NCBI GenBank assembly: GCA_018659505.1
Contig: JABJMI010000837.1
Coordinates: forward strand, 1 to 8,832
Source of the DNA: Planctomicrobium sp.
GTDB taxonomy: Bacteria > Planctomycetota > Planctomycetia > Planctomycetales > Planctomycetaceae
Length of the DNA: 8,832 nt
Reading direction: 5' to 3'
Shown here: positions 1-6,223 of the stretch, one piece after another
Numbering within the stretch: the stretch's first letter is position 1
Layout: each line of letters opens with the position of its first letter
Notes under the pieces: generated by a model
What the model was told of the DNA's origin: nothing
The model's input: the letters and a program-made list of their open reading frames with translations, nothing else
Databases searched by the model: none
Made by a program: the position numbers and the translations under genes

Positions 1-52
1 GATCATTAGCAAACCGATGGTGGGTCTGCATCGCTACTGCGATTTGTCCCAC
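1..52. repeat. Palindromic intergenic repeat, copy 1 (truncated by the window edge)
   Basis: This 52-bp segment matches 1933-1984 in the same orientation at 49 of 52 positions. It can fold as an imperfect hairpin: GTGGG (20-24) pairs with CCCAC (48-52), and ATCGC (30-34) pairs with GCGAT (39-43) around the loop TACT. Two of the three differences between the copies fall in that loop, so the stem is preserved. Similarity stops right after the final CCCAC. At the left it runs to the window edge, so the full unit may be longer. It lies downstream of the esterase gene, in the position typical of intergenic REP-like elements. Confidence 0.8.
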
Positions 53-100
53 TCTACGCCTCGGATCTCGGTCCGAGAAGGTGATCAGCTCACAAGGGGT

Positions 101-994
101 TTAGGGGGCATGCTTCAGGTGTTTGTTCAGGAAATGGAGAGCGTGATCAAAGTTTTCTCCCTGAGTAAACTTCTTTCCACCGTGACCTGCACCGTCCAGA
201 ACGACAAGCTGCACATCGAGCCCGGCAGCCTTGTAGAGTTCGGTGATTCGCTGGCTTTGGTCGAGGAGAACAGTCGCGTCGTTTGTCCCATGAAAGACCA
301 GCAACGGCGGGTCGTCTTCAGAAACGTACGTCGCAGGACTGGCCAAGCGTTCCATCTCTGGTGCAACCAGACCCTCTTTTCCCCCCAGTAGAGCGTAACT
401 TCCGGACTTATCTGTATAAGCACGTTCCGGTTGAGTTCGTCCTCTAAGCACAAAATCTGACGGTCCGTAATAATCGATCACCGCTTGAACTCGCGAAGAC
501 TGCTGCAAGTTTTTACCGACCTGCCCCTCCAATTCAGCGTCACCTCCAGAAACACCGAGGAGTAACGCGAGGTGACCACCGGCTGAACTTCCTGCAACGG
601 CAATTCGGTCGGCGTTGTATCCATATCCTTCGGCATTTGCACGCAGCCATCGAATCGCTGCTTTGCAATCGTGAATCTGAGCGGGAAAGATCGCTTTCTC
701 GCTGAATCGGTAGCTGATGCTGGCAATTGCATATCCGTGTTGGGTGAGACCACTTAACTTAACCGCCTTGCGAGACCCGGCTCGCCAACCCCCTCCGTGA
801 ATCCAAACCAGGAGCGGAGGATTTCTGACATTTGCGGGAAGATGTAGGTCTAACTTTAATTGATGGCTCCCAACATTGGCATAAACGATGTCGCGGACGA
901 CTTTAAGTTGAGCTGGTTTCTCCGCGTGTAAAAAAGTCACGCAAGTGATCAAGCAAATGACCGTGAACTGGACCCGAATCAATACAGATGTCAT
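101..994 (-). CDS. Secreted alpha/beta-hydrolase, BD-FAE/esterase-lipase type
   Basis: This is a 297-residue serine hydrolase, probably a carboxylesterase acting on acyl or feruloyl esters outside the cytoplasm; the substrate cannot be read from sequence. Residues 1-24 form a signal peptide with a hydrophobic core and an LHA/E cleavage site. The oxyanion-hole motif HGGGW is at 66-70. The nucleophile elbow GSSAGG is at 135-140 (Ser137). The expected acid is Asp239 in HGTND, and the catalytic His is His271 in GAGHGG, so the triad is complete. Length fits the family. The ATG start is supported by an AAGGGAA ribosome-binding site at 1001-1007, about seven bases upstream. The gene stands alone, with 252 bp between it and the upstream zinc-ribbon gene on the same strand. 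Family assignment is firm; the exact activity is inference. Confidence 0.93.
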   Translation of the reverse strand: MTSVLIRVQFTVICLITCVTFLHAEKPAQLKVVRDIVYANVGSHQLKLDLHLPANVRNPPLLVWIHGGGWRAGSRKAVKLSGLTQHGYAIASISYRFSEKAIFPAQIHDCKAAIRWLRANAEGYGYNADRIAVAGSSAGGHLALLLGVSGGDAELEGQVGKNLQQSSRVQAVIDYYGPSDFVLRGRTQPERAYTDKSGSYALLGGKEGLVAPEMERLASPATYVSEDDPPLLVFHGTNDATVLLDQSQRITELYKAAGLDVQLVVLDGAGHGGKKFTQGENFDHALHFLNKHLKHAP

Positions 995-1246
995 TATTAT
1001 TTCCCTTAGTCAGAGAGCACCATAGATGTACGAATTCTGATTGTATCAAATCAGTCTTCGTATTGGCTTCATAGGTTTGATTCTGAGAAAACGTAGGCTG
1101 GTTATCAAAACCCGAAGGATAGAGATCACTCGAATAGCGATGAAGATTATTCGGTCAAACCCAGCGAGTAGGGTACGCAAACCGTACCCTACGTTGCTAT
1201 TGACCCAGCCTCCCTGCCTCTCACTCGTCTGGTATGCAAATCTAAT
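995..1246. other. Intergenic region with no recognised gene
   Basis: This 252-bp, visibly AT-rich spacer separates two minus-strand genes. It holds the ribosome-binding site of the esterase at its left end and a perfect palindrome at 1168-1192. A plus-strand open frame across it (1041-1340) runs into the zinc-ribbon gene, has no ribosome-binding site and no family resemblance, and is taken as chance. The esterase promoter should lie here, but no convincing -35/-10 pair was seen. Confidence 0.6.
1168..1192. repeat. Perfect 10-bp-stem palindrome
   Basis: GTAGGGTACG (1168-1177) and CGTACCCTAC (1183-1192) are exact reverse complements around the five-base loop CAAAC. There is no T-run on either side, so it is a poor candidate for an intrinsic terminator even though it lies downstream of the zinc-ribbon gene. 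It begins with GTAGGGT, as does the repeat at 1876, which suggests a related family of small intergenic palindromes. Confidence 0.75.
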
Positions 1247-1798
1247 CTATTTCGATATCTCTAGGATGAATAGAAAAAACATTACCGCGAAAAAGAAGAC
1301 TATGATCAATACTGTGGCAACCCTTTCTGTATTCGCTTGATCTTCGAATTCCTCCCACTCTTGCTGGGGGATACCTAAGCAATTCGTGCAGACAGTGCGC
1401 CTCATGGGCTTTCCATTCACGCTCGGAACCTTCAGCATAAAACCCTCGGATTTAGGTACTTCAGATTGGCAATAGTGACAGTAGGCTAATCTTTGGTTCC
1501 TGGCTGAAGCGTTACTATGTACCTGACTCTTCTGTTGCCTCGCTTCTTGCCTAATGTTGAACTCAGCCCATAGTTCATTTTCTGAACCAACTGTGATACC
1601 GGCTTGACCTGAAAATGTAAGGAAGCCATTTGTGAATTCGCATTCTGGGCATACAAGAGTTCCATATTGTTCTTCCTGAATAGTAGGGTGTTGATCCACT
1701 AAAATCGAAATAATATGTCCACAGTTGCAGCAAGGACCGGCAGGAGTGATTTCAGAATCATCATAAGACTCATGGTTCCCATTCTTTTGGTTCTGCAA
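1247..1798 (-). CDS. Double zinc-ribbon protein with a C-terminal membrane anchor
   Basis: This 183-residue protein belongs to no named family that I recognise. Two treble-clef or zinc-ribbon-like modules are visible. The first uses Cys23/24 and Cys26 with the pair Cys50-x2-Cys53. The second uses Cys107-x2-Cys110 with Cys137-x2-Cys140. Residues about 160-178 are a single strongly hydrophobic helix followed by only a few residues. The likely topology is a cytoplasmic metal-binding body with a C-terminal tail anchor; no signal peptide is present. The start is TTG: GAAGGG lies seven bases upstream, and the next in-frame Met (residue 121) would remove the first zinc module and part of the second. 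Zinc binding is inferred from the cysteine spacing. The function is unknown, and neighbours give no clue. Confidence 0.8.
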   Translation of the reverse strand: MQNQKNGNHESYDDSEITPAGPCCNCGHIISILVDQHPTIQEEQYGTLVCPECEFTNGFLTFSGQAGITVGSENELWAEFNIRQEARQQKSQVHSNASARNQRLAYCHYCQSEVPKSEGFMLKVPSVNGKPMRRTVCTNCLGIPQQEWEEFEDQANTERVATVLIIVFFFAVMFFLFILEISK

Positions 1799-1805
1799 TT
1801 TTTAG

Positions 1806-1811
1806 CCCTTC
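1806..1811 (-). promoter_or_regulatory. Ribosome-binding site fixing a TTG start
   Basis: Read on the minus strand this is GAAGGG, followed by CTAAAAA and then TTG. The seven-base spacing is ideal, and it justifies the non-ATG start of the zinc-ribbon gene. Confidence 0.7.
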
Positions 1812-1875
1812 ATATATTTCTTCAAATGAAGTACGTCACATCTCTACACACATCCTTTTATGCTAATAGGGTCTC

Positions 1876-1985
1876 GTAGGGTGGGACAAGGAAGCACGAC
1901 GCCAACCCACCAATATACGGACAACGACATTCGATCATTGGCAAACCGATGGTGGGTCTGCATCGCTAACGCGATTTGTCCCACC
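1876..1985. repeat. Composite nested inverted-repeat element (BIME-like)
   Basis: Two related palindromic units face each other. The left unit (1876-1912) starts GTAGGGTGGGACAAG and ends AACCCACCA. The right unit (1933-1985) is the second copy of the repeat at 1-52. The outer arms GGTGGGACAA (1880-1889) and TTGTCCCACC (1976-1985) are perfect reverse complements. The inner arms ACCCACCA (1905-1912) and TGGTGGGT (1950-1957) are also perfect. Each unit can also fold on its own: GGTGGG/CCCACC on the left, and ATCGC-TAAC-GCGAT inside GTGGG/CCCAC on the right. This head-to-head arrangement resembles paired REP elements of other bacteria. That comparison is inference, because only two units and one extra copy are visible here. 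Confidence 0.75.
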
Positions 1986-2024
1986 GTAAGTCACTCTCCA
2001 AGGAAGAGAATATTTCGAAGCAAT

Positions 2025-2456
2025 TTAATCGTCATCTGAATGTTGTACGTTGCGACGCAGCCTGCTCTTGCTGAATAGAATATAGGCATTTGCTATAAAC
2101 ACCATCAAGTATGAACACATTTGAAACGCGGTGATCTTAATCATGTCGTTCATTAAGAGCACGAACCCAAAAATCAGTGAATATGTTGCAAAGGGAAGAG
2201 CAAGTGTTTTTAACTCGTTTTTGAGCAAGCCATCCGTTAAATGCAGTTGATAGGCTAACTCAATGACAAAAATCGAAAGTGTCACACCCATCACAATTCC
2301 GTCAGCGAGGCATATCGCTTTTGTAATTGCAGGAAGAAAATCTTTCACTTGAGCGAAGTCGAGTCTTCTATCGTGAAAATTAAACCACACAGACGATATA
2401 GTGACGACTACGACTGTCAGTAGTTCAGACGCAGCTATCTGCTTGTTAGATTTCAT
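2025..2456 (-). CDS. Small integral membrane protein of unknown function
   Basis: This 143-residue protein is not recognised. About four hydrophobic helices are visible, near residues 11-25, 47-68, 84-102 and 108-128. The basic stretch after the last helix (KSRLRR, 130-135) is followed by an acidic DDD end. There is no signal peptide or conserved catalytic motif. It starts 52 bp after the stop of the RlmB-like gene on the same strand with no evident terminator between, so readthrough from that transcript is plausible. The ATG has only a weak GGGG-containing upstream sequence, so the start is less certain than others. Coding is supported by the long open frame and coherent helix pattern; the function is unknown. 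Confidence 0.6.
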   Translation of the reverse strand: MKSNKQIAASELLTVVVVTISSVWFNFHDRRLDFAQVKDFLPAITKAICLADGIVMGVTLSIFVIELAYQLHLTDGLLKNELKTLALPFATYSLIFGFVLLMNDMIKITAFQMCSYLMVFIANAYILFSKSRLRRNVQHSDDD

Positions 2457-2508
2457 GACTACGGAACCCCAACCACAATACGGTTTCGTTGAACTTCACC
2501 CCCTACAA

Positions 2509-3240
2509 TTACTTCGCAGTCAATGTCGACATCATGATTCCCGCTGCGACGGAGACATTCAACGACGTCACATTTCCGACCGGGGGGATCTGGCAGATTT
2601 GGTCGCAGTTTTCTTGGGTTAAACGGCGTAAGCCTTTTTCTTCGTTGCCGATGACGACTAGCCAGCGACGGTCGCGGTCGACTTCTGCAAGCGACATCTC
2701 GGCATGTTCAGAGCTGCCGAGAACCCACATGTCGCTTTTCTTGGCGACCTCTAATGCTCGGACTAGGTTCGTCTGTAAGACAATCGGGACTGTTTCTACT
2801 CCACCGGCTGCGGTGTCGTAGACTGTGCCGGTGATTGGAGCAGATTTGTCCTGGGTGAGAATGATCCCTTTGATGCCGAAGAAGCCAGCGGTTCTGAAGA
2901 CTGCGCCGACATTATGTGGGTCTTGAAGGCGGTCGAGCGCGAGCCAGACTCCGCGTTTTGATTCGTCAGCGAAGAGTTCATCGAGCGTGACTGCGGGCTT
3001 TTCGCGGACGATGGCATAGGTCGTTCCAACTCGTCCACTGTCGTCTGCCTGTCGAGACTTGCGATTGTTGCGGGCGATTGGTTCTCTGACCGAGATGCGA
3101 AAGTTCTTCGCAGTTGCAGCGACATGCTTCCAGGCGTCGCTGCTCTTTGAGGTGCTGGCATGAACTTCCATCACATCTTGCGGTCTGTGCTCTAAGACAG
3201 CCAGAACGCTGTGCGGATTCATTAGTCGGACGGTGCTCAT
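2509..3240 (-). CDS. rlmB: TrmH/SpoU-family RNA 2'-O-ribose methyltransferase, RlmB-like
   Basis: The protein probably methylates the ribose 2'-OH of a guanosine in 23S rRNA (Gm2251 in E. coli) using S-adenosylmethionine. Its 243 residues match RlmB length. Residues 1 to about 75 correspond to the L30e-like substrate-binding domain, with NPHSVLAVLEHRP near the start. The SPOUT trefoil-knot domain follows with all three signature motifs: NVGAVFRTA at 110-118, IGNEEKGL at 197-204 and SLNVSVAAGI at 226-235. The Asn and Arg of motif 1 and the Glu of motif 2 are present. The ATG overlaps the nitroreductase stop in an ATGA junction and has no Shine-Dalgarno sequence, which points to translational coupling. 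Family is certain. The RlmB name rather than another TrmH-type enzyme (for example a tRNA methyltransferase) is likely but not proven. Confidence 0.88.
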   Translation of the reverse strand: MSTVRLMNPHSVLAVLEHRPQDVMEVHASTSKSSDAWKHVAATAKNFRISVREPIARNNRKSRQADDSGRVGTTYAIVREKPAVTLDELFADESKRGVWLALDRLQDPHNVGAVFRTAGFFGIKGIILTQDKSAPITGTVYDTAAGGVETVPIVLQTNLVRALEVAKKSDMWVLGSSEHAEMSLAEVDRDRRWLVVIGNEEKGLRRLTQENCDQICQIPPVGNVTSLNVSVAAGIMMSTLTAK

Positions 3241-3806
3241 GGTAGTTGCGTTATAAATTGGTCAGGGGGATGTCGTTTCATGCTCGGGACTTCAGCGGGG
3301 TAACCATACCATAAGACTCCGGCAATCTCTTCTTGCTCACGATTGAGGTCCAAGATTTGATAAATTCCATCGTCACGAGTGACTGGACCGGTTGTCCATT
3401 TCATACCGATGCCAGCTGACCAAAGAGAGAGTGAGAAGTTTTGGATCGCACAGCATACCGCAGCATAGTTCTCTTGATCGCGAAGTTTGTCTTCTGATCG
3501 TTGATAGGTGACGACCAGCCAACCGGGGATTTGCGACCACTTCTCTCTTTTCTTTTCAGCTGCCTCAACACCTTTAGACGCTGTTACTAACTTGGTGTTA
3601 AGCTCCACGATTCGTTGGAAAGTTTCGCTTCCAAGTAAGTAGTATCGCCACGGTTCGGTCAGTTTGTGATTCGGTGCCCAACACGCTAATTCTATCGCAT
3701 GGAGAATGGTTTCTTGCGGCGGGACTTCGCTGCGGAATGAGTTAATAGTTCTCCGGTCACGAATGTTTTTTGCAACCGGTTCTTGAATCTCTGTAGATGT
3801 TGCCAT
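3237..3806 (-). CDS. Nitroreductase-family FMN oxidoreductase, YdjA-like
   Basis: This is a 189-residue NAD(P)H-dependent flavoprotein that would bind FMN as a homodimer. With residue 1 at the ATG, the FMN-binding RDRR segment lies near 17-20, and APNHKLTEPWRYY near 44-56 corresponds to the APDHKxxQPWRF motif of E. coli YdjA. GMKWTTG and GVLWYGYPAE toward the end match the dimer-interface and phosphate-binding parts of that subfamily. The physiological substrate is unknown. The open frame also offers GTG one codon upstream (3809). ATG at 3806 is preferred because AAGAAAG then lies seven bases upstream. The gene heads a minus-strand pair, and its TGA overlaps the methyltransferase ATG. It is divergent from the FAD oxidoreductase. 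Confidence 0.88.
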   Translation of the reverse strand: MATSTEIQEPVAKNIRDRRTINSFRSEVPPQETILHAIELACWAPNHKLTEPWRYYLLGSETFQRIVELNTKLVTASKGVEAAEKKREKWSQIPGWLVVTYQRSEDKLRDQENYAAVCCAIQNFSLSLWSAGIGMKWTTGPVTRDDGIYQILDLNREQEEIAGVLWYGYPAEVPSMKRHPPDQFITQLP

Positions 3807-3924
3807 CACAATGCTTTCTTGGACGAAATTTATTTGACTGAGCTGTCAGTGTTTTCACTTGATGCAGACAAGTATCATTCTTTCCATCTGAACTCAACCA
3901 ACTCAAAACGACTGGATAGATTAT
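3807..3924. promoter_or_regulatory. Divergent intergenic region expected to carry two promoters
   Basis: These 118 bp separate the start of the nitroreductase operon from the start of the FAD oxidoreductase, so both promoters are expected here. Two short perfect inverted repeats are present: ACTGA-4-TCAGT at 3837-3850 and ACTTG-7-CAAGT at 3857-3873. They could be operator half-sites but are short enough to be chance. TTGACT occurs at 3834 but no well-spaced -10 follows, so no specific promoter is called. Confidence 0.35.
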
Positions 3925-6066
3925 ATGTTTCATTCATCTTGGACTGGTATCAGACGGTCCCGGTTTCATTTCGCTCTCGCTGCCTTAATCAGTTACTGCA
4001 TTCAACCAGCCTTCGCTGAGGATTCACAGGTTTATGATGTTGTTGTTTATGGCGGAACTGCTGCGGGGGTCGCGACCGCGGTTCAGGTTCGAAGGATGGG
4101 CGGGACAGTTGTGATCATCGAGCCTTCGAACAGACTCGGTGGATTGACGACCGGTGGGCTCGGGCAGACCGACATTGGTAACAAAGCTGCGATTGGTGGG
4201 ATCTCTCGTGAGTTCTATCAGCGAATCAAACAATACTATCAAGATGAAGGGAACTGGAAGTTCCAGTCGCCAGACAAATACCGCAGCGGAGGTCAGAGTA
4301 AGGCGAGCAATCAAGAGGAGACGATGTGGACTTTCGAACCGAGTGCCGCTTTGGATGTGCTGAATGATTTCGTTCAAGAGAACAAAATTCCTGTTGTCTA
4401 TGAAGAACGAATTGATCGTCAGCGACAGCAAGGGAAAGGCAAGGTCGGTTCGAGTGTCACCTTGAAGAATGGTCGAATTCACTCGATTCGCATGGAATCT
4501 GGAAAAACTTTTCACGGGAAAATGTTTATAGATGCGACATACGAAGGGGACTTACTGGCATTAGCTGGTGTTGATTACACGGTCGGACGAGAAGCGAACT
4601 CGTTGTATGGTGAATCTTACAACGGTGTGCAGGTGAAGCATTCTCGGCATCATCAATTCCAGAAAGGTGTTGATCCCTATGTGAAGAAGGGCGACTCTAA
4701 TAGCGGACTGCTTCCCGGTATCGACCCCGCTGGACCTGGGCAAGAAGATTCCGGCGACCATCGCGTGCAGGCATACTGCTTCCGTATGTGCTTAACGACT
4801 CATGGTCCAAACCGAATCCCTTTCCAGAAGCCTGAAGGTTATGACCCGGTCTTGTACGAATTAATGTTCCGTAATTTCGAAGCGGGCGAGTCGCGCAAGC
4901 CACTGACACTCTCACCAATGCCGAATTACAAAACCGATTCCAATAATAACTATGGCTTCTCCACAGATTTCATTGGGCAGAACTACGATTACCCGGAAGC
5001 ATCGTATGCTGAACGGGCAGCCACCATTGATCGGCACCGAACCTACCAGCAAGGTCTGATGTGGTCATTGGCGAATCACCCTCGCGTCCCAGAGAAAATA
5101 CGCTCTGAATTGAGTCGGTGGGGAACCTGCAAAGATGAATTTGATCGTAAAGATGGATGGCAACAACAGCTTTATATTCGTGAAGCACGCCGCATGATCG
5201 GCGACATGGTAATGACTCAACATCACTGTCAGGGGCGAGATGTTGTCTCTCGTCCGGTAGGACTCGCTGCCTATACGATGGATTCACATAACGTGCAGCG
5301 ATATGTGACCGAAGAGGGATTTGTACGAAACGAAGGTGATGTACAGATCGGGGGATTCTCTCCGTACGCGATTGACTATGGATCGATCATTCCCAAGCAA
5401 GAGGAATGCGAAAACTTGCTTGTGCCGGTTTGTCTAAGTGCTTCGCATATTGCGTTTGGTTCAATACGCATGGAGCCTGTTTTCATGGTGCTGGGACAAT
5501 CATCTGCGACCGCTGCGATGCAGGCGATTGAGGCTGATGTTGCTTTGCATGACATTGATTATGAAAAGTTGAAAGCGAAACTGAATGAGGATCAACAGGT
5601 TCTCGAATGGACCGGTCCTAAGCGTTCGCCAGCAAATTCGGTCGCTTCCAAATCATTGAAAGGTCTAGTTGTCGATGAAGAGCAGGCTGAGCGAGTCGGT
5701 TTTGATGGAATCAGCCAGCAAATCGGACCTCACATTGATGTCGGCTATCGTCACGATGGCAACGTCGATAAGGGTGGGCAGTCAGTGAAGTATCGTTTCA
5801 AGATCAAAGAAGCCGGAACTTATGCCGTTCGTATCGCTTATACAGCGAATCCTAATCGGGCAACGAATGTGCCTGTCACTATTCGATTCGGTGACAACAA
5901 AGTGACCGAAGCGACAGTCAACCAAAAGAAGAGACCTGAAGATGGAGCATTTACAACTGCTCTGGAAATGAATTTTCCAATCGGCGATACAGAAGTTGAA
6001 ATCAACAACAAAGAGACGAATGGTTATGTTGTGATTGATGCAGTGCAGTTGTTGCCGGTGAAGTAA
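3925..6066 (+). CDS. Exported FAD-dependent oxidoreductase with C-terminal golvesin/xanthan-lyase-like domain
   Basis: This 713-residue protein is of the FAD_oxidored type often annotated in planctomycetes as a xanthan lyase-like or FAD-dependent oxidoreductase. Residues 1-31 form a signal peptide ending AFA/ED; its n-region contains RRSRF, only loosely like a twin-arginine motif. The FAD Rossmann fold begins at 36 with VYDVVVYGGTAAGVA, and Glu66 is the expected ribose-binding acid. GGLTTGGLG (72-80) follows. A conserved segment near 494-534 (ENLLVPVCLSASH, then FGSIRMEP) closes the flavin site. Residues about 580-713 form a beta-rich golvesin C-terminal-like domain, suggesting contact with polysaccharide or the cell surface. 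The substrate is unknown. The ribosome-binding site is weak (GGATAG). It is the only plus-strand gene here and ends at a shared terminator. Confidence 0.9.
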   Translation: MFHSSWTGIRRSRFHFALAALISYCIQPAFAEDSQVYDVVVYGGTAAGVATAVQVRRMGGTVVIIEPSNRLGGLTTGGLGQTDIGNKAAIGGISREFYQRIKQYYQDEGNWKFQSPDKYRSGGQSKASNQEETMWTFEPSAALDVLNDFVQENKIPVVYEERIDRQRQQGKGKVGSSVTLKNGRIHSIRMESGKTFHGKMFIDATYEGDLLALAGVDYTVGREANSLYGESYNGVQVKHSRHHQFQKGVDPYVKKGDSNSGLLPGIDPAGPGQEDSGDHRVQAYCFRMCLTTHGPNRIPFQKPEGYDPVLYELMFRNFEAGESRKPLTLSPMPNYKTDSNNNYGFSTDFIGQNYDYPEASYAERAATIDRHRTYQQGLMWSLANHPRVPEKIRSELSRWGTCKDEFDRKDGWQQQLYIREARRMIGDMVMTQHHCQGRDVVSRPVGLAAYTMDSHNVQRYVTEEGFVRNEGDVQIGGFSPYAIDYGSIIPKQEECENLLVPVCLSASHIAFGSIRMEPVFMVLGQSSATAAMQAIEADVALHDIDYEKLKAKLNEDQQVLEWTGPKRSPANSVASKSLKGLVVDEEQAERVGFDGISQQIGPHIDVGYRHDGNVDKGGQSVKYRFKIKEAGTYAVRIAYTANPNRATNVPVTIRFGDNKVTEATVNQKKRPEDGAFTTALEMNFPIGDTEVEINNKETNGYVVIDAVQLLPVK

Positions 6067-6135
6067 AGGGCACCTAGCTTGAGAGTTTTTTCAGGTCCCG
6101 TGGTGGGCTTGCTTTTATTCGGTAGTCGATTGGTT

Positions 6136-6154
6136 TGCACACATTAAGTGTGCA
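6136..6154. repeat. Small perfect hairpin upstream of the terminator
   Basis: TGCACAC (6136-6142) pairs exactly with GTGTGCA (6148-6154) around ATTAA. No T-run follows, so it is probably not a terminator itself. It could be a minor processing structure in the 3' end of the FAD oxidoreductase transcript. Confidence 0.4.
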
Positions 6155-6167
6155 GCTAACGGACATG

Positions 6168-6203
6168 AAAAAAGCTCGATCAAAGTTTTGATCGAGCTTT
6201 TTT
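6168..6203. terminator. Bidirectional intrinsic terminator
   Basis: GCTCGATCAA (6174-6183) pairs with TTGATCGAGC (6188-6197) around a four-base loop. The stem is flanked by six A on the left (6168-6173) and six T on the right (6198-6203). Read in either direction it is a GC-containing hairpin followed by a U-tract. It lies between the convergent FAD oxidoreductase (stop at 6066) and the amidotransferase gene (stop at 6224), so it should end both transcripts. Confidence 0.9.
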
Positions 6204-6223
6204 GAATTGAATGAGTTTCGCGA

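Noticed and set aside
60..77. CTCGGA/TCCGAG inverted repeat downstream of the esterase stop, considered as a terminator
   Set aside because: The stem is only six base pairs and no T-run follows in the minus-strand direction of transcription.
1168..1192. Palindrome considered as the terminator of the zinc-ribbon gene
   Set aside because: No U-tract follows in the direction of transcription; a repeat or binding site fits better.
3807..3809. GTG considered as the nitroreductase start
   Set aside because: The adjacent ATG at 3804-3806 has better spacing to AAGAAAG and is the more common start codon; the difference is one residue.
4024..4515. Minus-strand 163-codon frame inside the FAD oxidoreductase gene
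   Set aside because: It lies wholly antisense to the Rossmann-domain region of a clearly conserved gene, so it is a shadow frame.
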